Notes: generated from the sequence alone by a model not told the origin. 64,000 nt of DNA from Carettochelys insculpta (GCF_033958435.1 NC_134160.1:11891001-11955000), one strand, 5' to 3'. Positions 43,921 through 55,808 are shown, counted from the first letter of the stretch. Program-made: numbers and translations.

Positions 43921-44324
43921 TCCCCTGAAATCAGCCCTGTTGCAATCCCCTTTGGGATAACGCCCCCAGTGCCTTCACAGACCCTTTCCTCTGGCAATCT
44001 CAATGCGCTTGGCAAGTGTTTATACAGCAGCCCCTGTGAGCGGAGACCTGAACACAGGCAGGGGAGGCGATTGGTCCAGGTCAGAGGCAGAGCTTTGAGA
44101 AGAACCCAGGAATCCTGCATGAACCCTAAAGCCTATCTTCCCTGTGTCACGCTCCCATGCCAGCCAAGGCTTGCGTGATGGTGGGAGGAGCTTTGCCTGG
44201 GTGGGGTAAGCACATCACAGTAACCGCGCCTCCCTCTCAAAGAGAGGCTCACCTCGCTGCAGCAGTCGGAGGGCCCACTTCCGCCTCACCCATGTCTTTA
44301 GACCTCTGAAGTGGGGACGTACTA

Positions 44325-44460
44325 CCAACACTGTGTCATGAGGGGAAACTGAGGCACGGAGCAGCTAAGGGTCACGTACAACATTTGAGGCAGAGCAGGA
44401 CTTGGACCCAGATTTCCCCCTGCCCAAGGTCTTAGGCACTAGACCAGCTTTACTGCCTAC
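44325..44460 (-). repeat. MIR SINE fragment
   Basis: GAGGGGAAACTGAGGCACGG, GGCAGAGCAGGACTTGGACC and GGCACTAGACCAGCTTTAC match antisense MIR. A smaller piece lies upstream at 44070-44140 (TCAGAGGCAGAGCTTTGAG). Confidence 0.8.
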
Positions 44461-45956
44461 AGGCACTGAATGGAGCGCTCGCATAAGGTGCTGGATCAGC
44501 AACCCTAGGCAGCAATGTTCTGAGTCTACTCTTGGGAAAGTACAGTAGGCGAACAGCCAAACAAGCGTCCATCACCCTCAGAGGCGCTCGTCCTCCAAAC
44601 CCACCCACCTCTGGGCTGGGACCACTAACATGAGTCCCTAGACCACCACCTGTCCACGGAGAAACTGGACTGAGGCCCACTGAGTACCTAAGGAACGGCT
44701 AGTCCTTGGGCAGGCCTCAGCACTGGGTGAATGTCCCCCCAGCCGGCTGTTCATGACCCTTCCTCTTATAACCCTGGTCAGAAACGCGCATCGCCACCTC
44801 AGCTGTCACTGATCCAGAAAAACCAGGCACCCAGTGATCCATGGTTATTGTATTCTCTTACAGTAAATAGAGTGTTCAGTGGAATCTTAATTGCAAAGCC
44901 TCTTGGAACTGTGCCCGGTTCTCTTTAATCAGACCTCTGCTGCCCCCTCTTCCAAGCCAGGGCTGCTGCAAGTAACAGCAGCCAGAATACTGAGCCAAGG
45001 GAAGCAGCTTCACCCACGACTGCTGGTTTCTGTGCAGTGCTGGTGGGGGGAACTTTGCTCCAGGAACCAGAAATCTCAGCCTTTTGAAGGCAAATCTTGA
45101 AGGGCGAGTAGAAAAGATTTCACTCCTATTCAAAGCCACTTTACTAGTGGTGAGCCGGGCCCCATCTGCCTTTTTAGAGACCGATCTAGTGCTTGCACCA
45201 GAGGGGCTCAGGTCAGCATCCGTGCTGTTAACGGGGACACAGCGTGAAAAGAATGCATGTGCTGACAGGCCAACATAGCAGGGCCAAGGGATTAGAAGCC
45301 GGGAGGGGAACCAGGCCTGGTGCTCGGAAGCAGAGATAACCTGCTGGAGCTGCCTTTGGTTTCTCAGCATAGTCCGGGGCCTGCCTCTGTTAGCTCTGAG
45401 CCCAGCAGAAGAACAATATCCCTTGATGGCAGGAACCACATCAGATTGGACGGTGACCTGTTTTTCATGGGGTCCAAAGGAAACACACAATGCCACACAA
45501 GAAACATGCTGAGTCCCATTCTCCCAGGAGGCTGAGGGCCTGGGAAGCTGCTCAGTCAACTAATTCCCTTGCCCTGGCTTCAGTCAGAAATGTTGGTGCC
45601 ATAGAGTTGGGATCAAGGGGACCAGACAGACGAAGATGAACAGCCCACACTGGCATGGACAAAGACCAGGCTCAGCAACACGACACAAACCCCAGCCTGC
45701 CCTCTGTCCTGCTGGGCTTCAGGCTAAATTCATCTAATGGACCTTGACTCTCCTCCAGTGCAGCCTACCCATTTAACTGTCTCTTTTTAACTTGCTCAGG
45801 CTGTGTGCGTGGCGGGGGAGGGCACACCCCATCATCCAGCTCTTGCAATTATTGTAAGTTTCCTCTTCCGTGGCATTGTGTTTCAAGGTCCAGGTCCTGG
45901 AGTCAGGTGATTATGTAAGCATCTCAGCGGCTAGTCAAAAACCAACCCTTCTAGCT

Positions 45957-46115
45957 TTAGAGAGGTAGCCGAGTTAGTCTGTATCTTCAAAAACAACAAG
46001 CAGCCCTGTGGCACCTTATACGCTAACAGATATTTTGGCACATAAGCTTTCCTGGGCAAAGCTTATGCTCCAAAATATCTGTTAGCCTATAAGGTGCTAC
46101 AGGACTTCTTGTTCT
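45957..46115. mobile_element. Palindromic repeat, family A, truncated
   Basis: It starts TTAGAGAGGTAGCCGAGTTAG and TCTGTATCTTCAAAAACAAC. The centre has collapsed (CTGGGCAAAGCTTATGCTCC) so no ribozyme-like core remains. The right arm stops at GACTTCTTG. Flanks TTCTAGCT at 45949-45956 and 46116-46123 form an 8-bp direct duplication. Confidence 0.85.
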
Positions 46116-47379
46116 TTCTAGCTCTGTATTTTCAACCTTTTCTCCACTCACAAAAACCCAACAGGGCCAGTAAGTTCTGACATTTATTAGACTACGATAG
46201 TCTCATGATTTCTAAGCCAAGCCCTTTCTTGATTCTTGTGCAGCCTGATATTACTTTGGGGCCAACGATCCCGAATTTACCCAGACCTTTGGGGCAGCAG
46301 GGGACGGCGACTGATGTTGATTGACGTTTCAGCAGGAACGTGGGGGAAGGCAGAAGGCACATTACTCAAAGGGGGTGTTAGCCCTGCGGTTAACATCCTT
46401 ACTCTTGCAAAAGGCAGCGAGGGAGCCTGGGCACCTGCTGGGAGACTAGTCCATGCTGCAGCTTGGCCAGCTGCAGTGTCACAGCCATCGGTACCTGTGT
46501 CAGCAAGGTTCAGACGAGCTCAGGTAGGTCCACACCTGCAGCAGTCACACCTGTGACTTCGGTGTAACCAGCCCCTGATGCATGAGGGCTACACTGGCCA
46601 GGATCCCTTTTAAAACTGACACAGCGCCTCTGTCAAACGAGGTGGTCAAACCATTGTCAGTTCCAGGCCTCGCTGCCTATTGTCCGCCACGGGGCACCTC
46701 CCAGGGTAGACAGGGCTAGCTGTGCTCTTGGGGGCTGTATGAACCCACAGTCAAGCGGAGCAGGTGTCACAAAACCAGTCTGGACTGCTTTAACCCTTTG
46801 TTTTCTATGTACAGGGCCAGCTTCTGCTTGGAGTTACACAGGTGTACATGGGCCACCCCAGCCAAAAGCGATCTGCAGCTGAGGACAGCGTCCTAGCAGG
46901 TCGGTGCTGTAGGCCTTGGGGGACCTGAGCCTTCTTGGGGGCACCTTGCGGGGGAGTGTCTCCCCCGCTGTTCCGGGAGTGGGTGGGTTGTTTGTCTCCA
47001 GGCTGGAGCTGTCAATCAGGACTATGCTCTTTGGGCATGTGCCTTCGCTTGAAGCTGGAAGGGAGCCAATGCTCCTCCCCAGGCCTGCAGGGCAAAGCTC
47101 ACCCCTCTGGTCCCAACTCAGAGGTGAGGCTGGGCTCTGTGCCTGGTGCTCCGGAGGAGCTGGCTGGCCCTGGGGGCAGTAGTATGGCCACAAGGGGGTG
47201 GGGGGGTTCACATGCCTGCCAGGGAAGGGCAGTGCCAGACAGGCACCAGCCAAAGCCCCTGGTCAGCTAAATTAGCATTCGGCGGGGCTAGTGGAGTGGG
47301 CAGTGGGCTGGGCACCAGGAGACCAAGGGTTTATTGCCAGCACTGCCAGGGGTGGCAGGCCACCCTTCCTCTCCTATGA

Positions 47380-47470
47380 AGTGCCCTGGGGCAGGGATTG
47401 GCACTCACTGCATGTCTGTACAGCACCTAGCACAGTTGGGCTCTGATCTCTAAGCACCGTGAGATTACAA
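47380..47470 (+). repeat. MIR-type SINE 3' region
   Basis: CCCTGGGGCAGGGATTGGCA, TCTGTACAGCACCTAGCACA and TCTCTAAGCACCGTGAGATT form the best copy of the 3' module. Confidence 0.75.
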
Positions 47471-47473
47471 ATA

Positions 47474-47796
47474 CAGGTCGAACCTCTCTATTCCAGCACC
47501 CTCGGGACCTGACTGGTGCCAGACGAGAGATTTGCTGGACGACGGGAGGTCAGTATTGCCCAACACATTACCAGCACTTCCTCTGCTGACTGGGCTTTTA
47601 AAGACATTTGGGGTAAATTGCAGCAAAACAACAGCATACAGCCCTGAGAGCCAGTGCTGGGGGCTGGAAACAAACTTTCTGGGACCATGGGAAACTCGGC
47701 CGCACCCATGATAAGTGGTTGTTTGATGAACTAGAATCATGCCGGATTATGGATGTCGCCAGATGAGAAGGTTCTGGATTAGAGAGGTCCAACCTG
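47474..47796. mobile_element. Tigger/pogo-like element, copy 3, with TA duplication
   Basis: The 323-bp element begins CAGGTCGAACCTCTCTATTC and ends GGATTAGAGAGGTCCAACCTG, flanked by TA at 47472-47473 and 47797-47798, the target typical of Tc1/mariner-pogo transposons. It is the best preserved of the three copies. The ORFs on it are not transposase. Confidence 0.85.
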
Positions 47797-48689
47797 TAAT
47801 AATACAGTGAGGCCCAGGAGTGAAAAAGACCCCTGTGCTGGAGCTCCTGTAACAATGACCCTTTGAGGCCCTTGGCTGGGCAGCCCAGAAGCAGCTGGCC
47901 CTGGTGTTGCCCACGCTTACAGGAACGTGGCCGCTGCTGCATCTTCTTGGCAGCCGCCTGGCAGCGGTGGGTTCCTTTATCAGATGGGCTCCCGGCTCAG
48001 TGGTGGAGCAGAGCGCCTGGGAGCGAGTGCTGTCTCCTCCGGTTCCCCCACATGCAGAGAGAGGACCGGCGGTGATGCAATATGCTGCAATGCTGGAGCA
48101 AGGGACCGGGAGCCAAGTGCAGCTGAAATCCTCAGCCCCTGAGGGGGCAGGTCTGGGAGTCCCTGCAGGAGAGGATGCAGCCCTGCTCTTCCCCAGGCCT
48201 GCTCATGCTGGGCCACGCACGAAGCAGTGCCCCACTCCAGCTGCACGGGCCACTCAGCCGCAGGGGGCAGCAGTCAGCCAGGCACAGTGACCTGGCCCCA
48301 GCCCCACCTTCCCTCCTTGCCCCAGGGTCCACCAGGACGCAAGGCGGCGGTGTCCTGCACCCCACCGCACAGCGGCAGCTCCAGCTGCTCCTGCCCCTGC
48401 TGAGGCTACATGGGGAGCGCTGGCCCCAGGCAGCAGCATTTGCACTGGAGGAGAAGCCAGGCACCTGGGCAGCCCCTGCCCCTGTCAGCCCGGAGACAGA
48501 AGGGCAGAGCAAAGGGAAACACGGGCAGGAAGTGCCCCGTGAGTGGGCATGACAGCAGAGCTCTGCTCCATGCCATAGACCAGTGCACTGCCTGGCTCTC
48601 CACAGCAGGAAGGGGCCGAGGTGGGGAGAGCGCCCTGGAAATATGTCCTCTGGGCTAAACCACCGGGCTGGGAGGCACGAGACTTGTGT

Positions 48690-48790
48690 GCTGCTCCTGA
48701 CACACGCTGCAAGCCTGGGAGAGTCATGTCCCCACGCCAAACCTCAGTTTCCCCATCTGGAGGCAACAGTTCTGTACTCTGGGTGGGGGC
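48690..48790 (+). repeat. MIR SINE fragment
   Basis: AAGCCTGGGAGAGTCATGTC and CCAAACCTCAGTTTCCCC, then CATCTGGAGGCAACAG, follow the MIR core. Confidence 0.65.
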
Positions 48791-49006
48791 TGGGCAGAAG
48801 GCTTTGCAGTGAGACCCTCCTGAGGGGAACCCCCAAAGCCTCTTCGGCAGAGTGTTTCGCTGTGTTAATATGGATTCAATTCCGCCTCTCACTTGCGTGT
48901 TTCCTTTTGAAAACATACACTCATGACCCTGTGCTGGTGCAAAGGGGCGGAGCTGACACTGGACGGTGAGGGTCACCTCCCGCCCCCCCAGAGCCGGTAC
49001 TGGGGA

Positions 49007-49192
49007 CAGGGTTCCTGCTAATTATTTCCATGCATGGGAATGAATAAATTTTGTTACATGCACCAAGAGGTGAGGATGTGCACCACCAATAGAAACACAG
49101 GCTACCAGCTGTGGGAGCTCTGTAAATCAGCTGGGCAGCACCTGACTCTCTCCTGGGCAGACCCCCAAATGCTCAGCTTCTAGGGAACATGG
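49007..49192. mobile_element. MITE-like repeat, family R2, copy 2
   Basis: GTTCCTGCTAATTATTTCC, GGGAATGAATAAATTTTGTT, CACCACCAATAGAAACAC, AATCAGCTGGGCAGCA and CTCAGCTTCTAGGGAAC parallel 17925-18112. The ends GTTCC and GGAAC are inverted. Confidence 0.65.
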
Positions 49193-49720
49193 ACTGGGGA
49201 GAGAAGCAGCTGCCTATGCCTGGCAACTGGCAGTGTGCTGCCCCGGCTGACTGGGGCAGGGGCACCCAGCAAGCTGTGGAGAGGACCAGCTGCGTGATCC
49301 CTGCAGGGCAGGGTGGTGCCCCTAAGGAACAGCGTGGCAAAGGGCCCCACTCGCCACAGGTGGGGGAAATGCTGCAAGAGAACAAGGAGGGCACAAGGGG
49401 GGGCTCTGAGCAGACCCCACCCAACAGCTGCTGCCCCCAGACAGACTCCAGCCATTGGGGGCTGCTGCCCAAAGCAGGGGACTGTGGGGAGTTCAGGCCT
49501 TGACCTCCCCGCTAACCACAGCAAGCACCCACTGGGGGTGGCATCCGCACCACCGACCCCAGGACAGCCACGAGCCAGAGGTGTGGGGAGCAGGCGCCTG
49601 AGGTGGGGGCTGGTGCAGGAGCCCCAGGTTTGGGCACCCGGCCACATCCCCATTGTCCAGAGTCCCAAATGCCAGGCCTGCTGTTCTCCAGATGCTCCAC
49701 TTCTGGCCCCACACCCTGCT

Positions 49721-49880
49721 CAGCTGCCACCCTCATGCACAGGGGCTCAGCCGCCAGCCCTGGGTCTCTCTTGGCTGCCATCTCCATGCACAAGGGCTCG
49801 GCTGCCAGCCCTGAATCCTGATCAGCTGCCATCCCTGTGCACAGGGGCTTGGCCACCAACCCTGGGTCCCACTCAGCTGT
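49721..49880. repeat. Minisatellite, 51-bp unit, three copies
   Basis: CAGCTGCCA or a close variant begins units at 49721, 49772, 49823 and 49874, an exact 51-bp period. Because 51 is divisible by 3, open frames persist on both strands (a 209-codon plus ORF, 49313-49942, and minus ORFs) as 17-residue repeats. I see no evidence that these are translated. Confidence 0.85.
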
Positions 49881-50109
49881 TGGGCCTGAGGTCCTGGCAC
49901 CAACCCCACATGTGGGGTCCCAGCTGCCAGCTCCAGACCTAAGGAGCTGTGAGGGTGTGAACAGAAGCAAGGGGGCGTGCTGCTCGGCACCCCAATGCCA
50001 AACATTGTTTCTGCGCCACGGCAACAAGCTGGAGGAGACCACCCGAGCCTTGCAACCTAAAGGAGAACAACGGCCCTGCACCCCCTGGGAATCCCCTTAA
50101 CTCTGCCCT

Positions 50110-50540
50110 CCGCACGCTCCTGGAAAGGGGCAGGGTCGCACAGGCTCCTTGGCCGAGTCCTGCACAGAAGGCAGGCCCAGGCCAGCAAGCACACGAAGGT
50201 GGGCTGCTGAACGAGCAGCCGAGACACTCTGCTGGAGGACAGCTCGCACGGAAGCCAGAGCGCATCAGAATAGGGCGGGGGCGCCGCCGATCCGGCTCCG
50301 CACAGGACGTGAGTGGGTGTCAGCCACGCGCTGCCGCTAGGCCTGTACTAGCCGTAGCCAGCAGCTGCTTTCCGAGTAAATGTGAGCGGGCGGGTGGGCA
50401 GGCAGCGAGCGCCAGGGTGGGGAGGAGAAGGGCGTGCGTGGGTGGGTGAACGGCGGGGGGGTGGGTCGCGGCTGGTCCAGCGGCAGGTGAGTGGGAGTGA
50501 AGGAACGGGGCTCGGAGGAGCAAACAGGACGCCGCAGAGA
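50110..50540. promoter_or_regulatory. CpG island, candidate promoter and first exon
   Basis: CpG dinucleotides are dense here (for example GGCGGGGGCGCCGCCGATCC at about 50274-50293 and further clusters at 50380-50470), unlike the CpG-poor surroundings. On the plus strand a good splice donor, GCGGCAG then GTGAGT, lies at about 50480-50492, which could end a non-coding first exon. Neither strand has a recognisable start of a known protein. Confidence 0.5.
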
Positions 50541-51819
50541 TCAGATTACTCACCTCCAGCTGCAAAACGCAGCAGCTAATAAAAGCCTGAAGCTTCCTGT
50601 TGTTCCCTCATTAACACCCTCCCCACCCCAAGCCCCATGTACAGCTGCTGCGAGAGAGACAGAGAGACAGACAGCAGCCCAAGGGCAGGGCGGGCTGAGC
50701 AGGCCCCTCCTTAACACCCCTTCCCCGGCAGCTCCTGGCCCGAGGACTCCTGGAACCTGGCCCTAGACAACAGGTGCCTGCCATGTTCAGCCCCAGGGGT
50801 GTGTCCTGGGTGGGACCGGCTGGACACGTGTTTGCATACTGATCCAGCTGCCCCAGGAGGCCCACGAGGCACAAGGACTACGATGCGTTCGCCGAGCCGC
50901 ATCGGCCAGGCTGGCACAAGGCTCTGACTCTTGCTATCGGTGTCTCCTCTGCCCCCAGGGCTCTGCACACACCCCGTCCCTACCCCGCGTGGGGAGCAGG
51001 TCCCCTTGTGAGGTCAGGTTAAGCAAGAGTTTGAAGGATGAAGCGCTGGCTGCAGCGGGAGGGTGAGCCCAGGTCTCCCTGCAGAGCCGTGGCCTGCCTC
51101 AGCCCGCCTGGCCCCAGGCTGCTCCAGAGGCGGCTGGAATACCGTCACAGTGGCAGAGAGGTTGTGCCTGCTGCACCATTAGGGCTGACATCGGGGGCGT
51201 TCCTCCTGAAACACCATGGGGGGTCAGCTGGTCCTTGGGGGCACCGGGGTGTGAAAAAGGGGGAGAGAGGCCCAGGTAATGAGTTGCCTGACCACCCTGC
51301 AGGGCTACAGCCAACCAATTCAGCTGGGGGTGGGGGAGAAGCAAGTTTCTAGGAAGCTCCCCTATAACCCAAGTCTAGAGCCCAGCTCCAGCTCCCCCAC
51401 CCCTGCAGGGGAAGCCCCTGTGCCCTGGTGTGCCTGGGCTGGAGGCCCGGCTCCGTCAGCTTCCTGAGAGATGACCCAGAGACTCACAGTCACTCCCAGC
51501 GTGGAAGAGGGGCCCTCCAGACTCAGCTCCGACACTGGCCCTTTTGGCAGCTCCCAGTTCACCCAGAGCACGCCCCAGTGGAGAGCACGCCCCATCACAT
51601 CAAGCGCCACGGAGAGACCTGCTCTAAGGCATTCGCACTCCGCTGGGTGAGACACTGTGGCTGCTCCATCCCTGACCCTTTTCAAATCAAGACTGGGGGT
51701 TTCGCCAAGAGACCTGGGCTCGGAATTCTCTGGGGGCCACTCGCTGGCCTGTGTTCACTGGCCCCTGCCAGTCCAGCATCTACGGCCCAGACACAGAGGG
51801 AGGGATGAGTTTTTCCAGT

Positions 51820-51890
51820 CTGAGCTGAGAATGCAGGCGCCTGAGTCACAGTCCAGCACCCTTTCCACTAGGCCACACTGCCTTCCCAGG
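51820..51890 (-). repeat. MIR SINE fragment
   Basis: GAGTCACAGTCCAGCACCCT and TTTCCACTAGGCCACACTGC are the 5' MIR end in reverse. Confidence 0.55.
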
Positions 51891-52779
51891 CAGCCACTCA
51901 TTGCTAGCACGTCAGCTGAACTCAGGGGAAAATTTGGCATCAGGTCAATGCGGCCTCTCCCTCCACACAGCCCAGGTGCTCTCCCCACCCCTTGAGAGAG
52001 CTGCACGCTAGCAATGCGTCCCTAGCAGGCCGTGACTCACCCTCCTGCCAGCTCTGGTGCACCTGTCTCACACACACACGCTTCCTGTTGTGAATCACCT
52101 GGAGTTTCCAACCATCACGGGGCATTTGAGCTTCTGACCTCACTCGCCAGGCTGTTTCCCTGTGGCAGGCACACGCTCTCTCCTTTAGCTTAGGGGACGC
52201 CCAGCAGCAGCTGTTTGCAACTGGTGGCTGGTGCAGAGACACAAGCGGGGAGAGAACCGGCAGCCATAGCCAACAGGGAAGGGCAAACTCACAAGTCAGA
52301 TTCCGATGGAGTCTGTTAAAACTGATTCTGAAGTCATTGAGCCCAGCAGACACCCACCTGGGCAGATGGGGATGGACAGCTGTGCCCGTGAGCCAAAAGG
52401 CCCCAGCCTGGTGGCAGGGCACGATGCAGGAAGCCTGGGTTCACGTCTCCCTCATGGTAATGGCTGGGAGGTGCTCAGCCTTAGGGTGCCAGGTGGGCTC
52501 CCCCAGCTGGATGGCCCCTAGGACGGAGCTGGGGGATGGATCTAACTGGAGCTGAGCAGCCACAGAAAAGGGGGCTTTGTGACAAGGAATTGTCTCACAA
52601 CTGCATAATCTGCCGCTCATCACTGCCCTCCTCCTGGGCACCCCAAATCCAGCCCCCCCACACCCAAGGACTCAGGAACAGGGCCTAGGCAGCTCTCATG
52701 GTTTCCAATGCCATTGCCTGCCTCTTGCTGACATTGGCACCATCAGGGCATCTTAGTGGCTGGAGGCCAGGAGGCTGAG

Positions 52780-52875
52780 GGTGTGGGAAAGTTCCTTCCT
52801 GGCTGTGTGCCTCAGTTTCCCAACAAGTGAGGAAGAGACTTAATTTACCCTGGTAAGTGCTTTGAAATCCTGCCA
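52780..52875 (+). repeat. MIR SINE fragment
   Basis: GTGTGCCTCAGTTTCCCAAC and GGTAAGTGCTTTGAAATCC match the core and end of MIR. Confidence 0.7.
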
Positions 52876-53169
52876 AAAAGGAGGGTCATGAGGCAGAGGA
52901 GTGGGGTGGGAGACCACACTGATTGGGAGCCCTGTTTTGAAGAAGGGATCCAATCTAGAGCAGGGCACGTAACCTGGCAAGGCCAGCGCCCCAAGGCCCA
53001 GCAGGAATTGCGCAACTGCAGGTGTGGATGAAGGAGGAAATCCAGAGCTGCCTTTGATTGCATTGAGGGCAGGGACTATCTGCTGCACCTCACACACACC
53101 TTCAGCACACAGGGTGGCAGTCAGGCTGGGCAGGCAGAGCTGGGATATCTCTACCAGTGGCCCGGGGCC

Positions 53170-53600
53170 AGGAGATTCAGTTGGTCCCCCTAGGCTTGGG
53201 ATGGGGCCCAAATGGGGGGTTCAGAGCGTGAGAGGAGGCTGAGATGAGGCAGCGGATTAGATGCTGGAGGGGGTGCAGGCTTCAGGATGAGGCGTTACGG
53301 GGCAGGAGGGGACTCGGGGCAGGTGGCTGCAGCAGGAGTGCAGGGTCTGTGCAGGATGTAGGATGCAGGAGGTTGGGGTGCGGGGTCCAGAGGGTGCCAG
53401 GGGCTCAGAGCTGGGGCAGGGGGCTGGGCTGTGGGGCACTCACCTGGGGTGTCTCCCATTTAGTGGCACAGGCTCTGGGGAGGGAAGGGGGCAGGCAACT
53501 GGGCACTGTCCCCTTGTTGCCTGCAGGCACTGCCCCCACAATTTCTATTGGCTGTGATGCTTAACCAATGGGAGCCGCAGGGGCAGAGCTTCCAGGTGCT
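53170..53600. mobile_element. GC-rich hAT-like element body
   Basis: A long G-rich body (GGGGTGCAGGCTTCAGG, GGTTGGGGTGCGGGGTCC) ends with CCAATGGGAGCCGCAGGGGC, the reverse of the CAGCTCCCATTGGCC block in 2563-3278. The opposite-strand ORFs are artefacts. A tail of another hAT-like element (TAGTGTAGACACGGCC) follows at 53699-53714. Confidence 0.6.
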
Positions 53601-54299
53601 CCAGCCCAGGTATGAGGGGGGTGGAGAAGGAGGAAGGAACAGCGTATTCACAGCCCTTCCCACCCCCACCAAGGCCTGGCCATTTCGAAGTTTTTGGCTA
53701 GTGTAGACACGGCCTGGGAGTCGTAACACAGGCTCAGAGGGCACCATGGTCTAGCACACTGGGCAGCTGTGGGGGGGGGGGTGTCAGTAACAGGAGAGCG
53801 GGGAGGGTGCACAGAGAAGTCCACGCTGCTGTGGACAAGCCGGAGGAGCTCACGGGCCAAGTTCATCCCTGCTGTAAGTCCACTGAATTTGATTCCCATG
53901 CGACGCCTCTCAGACAATTGAAGTCCTGGCAGACACCCGGCTGGGGGCATTCCCACTCTAAGGGCAATAACTCTCCTCCCTTGCAGTTCCCCAGCCAGGA
54001 CCAGTGTCCATGATCTTCATCTCTGACAGCTGGGGCTTCCACTGAAGGAGAAAATCTACTCCTAGCTGCTCAGTGTAGTCACTTGTATCCTCTTAGGCGA
54101 CTAGCCACTAGAGAGGGACATGAAACACCTAGTGAGCCACGCTCTCACCTCTGAGGCCCTGGCCATGCCTGCAGGGTAAGGCCAAGCTAGCATATTCTCT
54201 AGCGCCTTGGCCAGTCAATGGCCTGGGTTCAACAGCCCCTTTCAAACTCTCTTCTCTCCACTTCGTCTTGTCTCTCATCCCCCTCTTCTACTGAGCATC

Positions 54300-54435
54300 G
54301 AGCCTGCAGCCAGGATGCCTGGGGTCTGGTCACCACCACATTGCTGCCTGACCCAGCTCTATGCCTCTGCTTCCCTTCCTGTGAAATGGGACTAAGGACA
54401 GCCAGCAATCTGAAACGGACAGCTTGGAAAGCACT
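54300..54435 (+). repeat. MIR SINE fragment
   Basis: TGCCTGGGGTCTGGTCACCA and CTGTGAAATGGGACTAAGG, ending GCTTGGAAAGCACTGC, agree in order with MIR. Confidence 0.5.
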
Positions 54436-54716
54436 GCATTACCGGGGGAAGAAGGGGGTTAATGCTCTCTCAGATACAGGGTTCAGGAGCAGTGGTATAT
54501 TCACCTTTTCTCCCACACCCAGCCAGCTTAGGATGGACACCTGGAAATGTTCCAGCTCAGACAGTCACCTAGGTAGGGTGGGGCTGGGGCAAGGCGTGCT
54601 GGAGAAACAACAATCAGCAGTCAAGATTATCTGAGGCAGTTTTTACTCTGCCTGCTCTCAGGTGTAGCTGCCCAAGGTTGGTTGAGATCAGGACCCTGCT
54701 GCGCTAAGGACTGTAC

Positions 54717-54980
54717 TGACACATCACACAATTAGAAGGGACCTCAGGAGGTCGTCAAGTCCAGTCACCTACCCTCGCAGCAGGACCAAGCACCATCTAG
54801 ATCATCCCCGATAGGTGTCTATGTAACCTGCTCGTAACTAACTCCAGTGATGGAGAGTCCACCACCTCCCTAGGCAATTTATTCCAGTGTTTAACCACCC
54901 TGGCAGGAAGTTTTGCCTAACCTCCAGCTGGCTGCAATTTAAGCCCATTGCTCCTTGTCCAATCCTCACAGGCAACAACG
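54717..54980 (-). repeat. CR1 LINE 3' end
   Basis: GAAGGGACCTCAGGAGGTCG, AGCAGGACCAAGCACCATC, TCCACCACCTCCCTAGGCAA and CATTGCTCCTTGTCC are the CR1 3' end in reverse. Confidence 0.9.
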
Positions 54981-54984
54981 AGGT

Positions 54985-55140
54985 TGAGGCCCAGATTCCA
55001 GTGTAGTTATGCGCCTAAATACCTGGAGGTATGGGACTTGCCCAAGGTCACCTACGAAATCTGTGGCAAAGGAGGAACCTGACCCCAGGTCTCACAAATG
55101 CCGTGCTCCGGCTCTAACCACTTGACCATCCTTCTTGTCA
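54985..55140 (-). repeat. MIR SINE fragment
   Basis: GGGACTTGCCCAAGGTCACC, TGACCCCAGGTCTCACAAAT and CTCTAACCACTTGACCATCC match antisense MIR. The upstream TATGCGCCTAAATACCTGG comes from another old amniote repeat. Confidence 0.75.
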
Positions 55141-55668
55141 TGAAAGATATTGCGTATCCTATCTGAGTGTCTCCACTACACCCGGGTATTGGTCTTGTCT
55201 AGCCCCCTGCACCCACAGCAGGACCTTACACCATCCTAGGAAACAGTCCACACCCCAATGAGCAAGCAGCGAAATGGCCACAGCAAAGACAGAGGGCAGG
55301 GGAATTATTAGGCCCATTTCACAGACAGAGAACTGAGCTGCTTGGCTGGTGCATCACCTAGAAGGGCAGTGCCAAGGCACCATTGTAGGGTAGGTGGCAG
55401 GACTGACTGCCAAGATGCAGACAGCTACCAATCTGCCCCAGAGGAGAGCCAGACCCTCAGTACTTCATTAGGGCTAAGGCACACGGACCATGGCAGGCCA
55501 GCACTTGGGTCCCAGCCCTGGTCCTTGGGCTTGACAGAGGGCAGCAGAGCCAAAGAAACTGTGAAGGTCAATAGGCTGGATGCTACTTAGCATAACAGAG
55601 TCTCTGTGCACCAGACACAGGGCTGGCCTGAACATCAGGCCAGTATCAGTACCAGACAAGTACTGGCC

Positions 55669-55808
55669 TGAACATTGGGCCAGCACTTCATGCACATGGT
55701 CGCTTCTGTATATGTTTGCTTTCCCTTTTAGAAGAGGCAAAGATCTAAAAGGGAAAGCGCAGATATCACAGAAGCAACCATGTGCATCAAGTACCAGCTT
55801 GATGTTCA
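55669..55808. repeat. Hairpin-forming inverted repeat, about 63-bp arms
   Basis: Arm 1 (55669-55731) and arm 2 (55745-55808) are reverse complements over about 63 bp with a 13-bp loop. Shared blocks are TGCACATGG, GCTTCTGT and CTTTCCCTTTTAG. Arm 1 is preceded by a partial direct copy, GGCCTGAACATCAGGCCAG. No terminal motif of families A or B is present, so it is a separate palindrome. Confidence 0.8.

Noticed and set aside
44876..45559. Minus-strand ORF of 227 codons
   Set aside because: No recognised domain, no start context or splice signals. ORFs of this length are expected by chance in 64 kb of GC-rich DNA.
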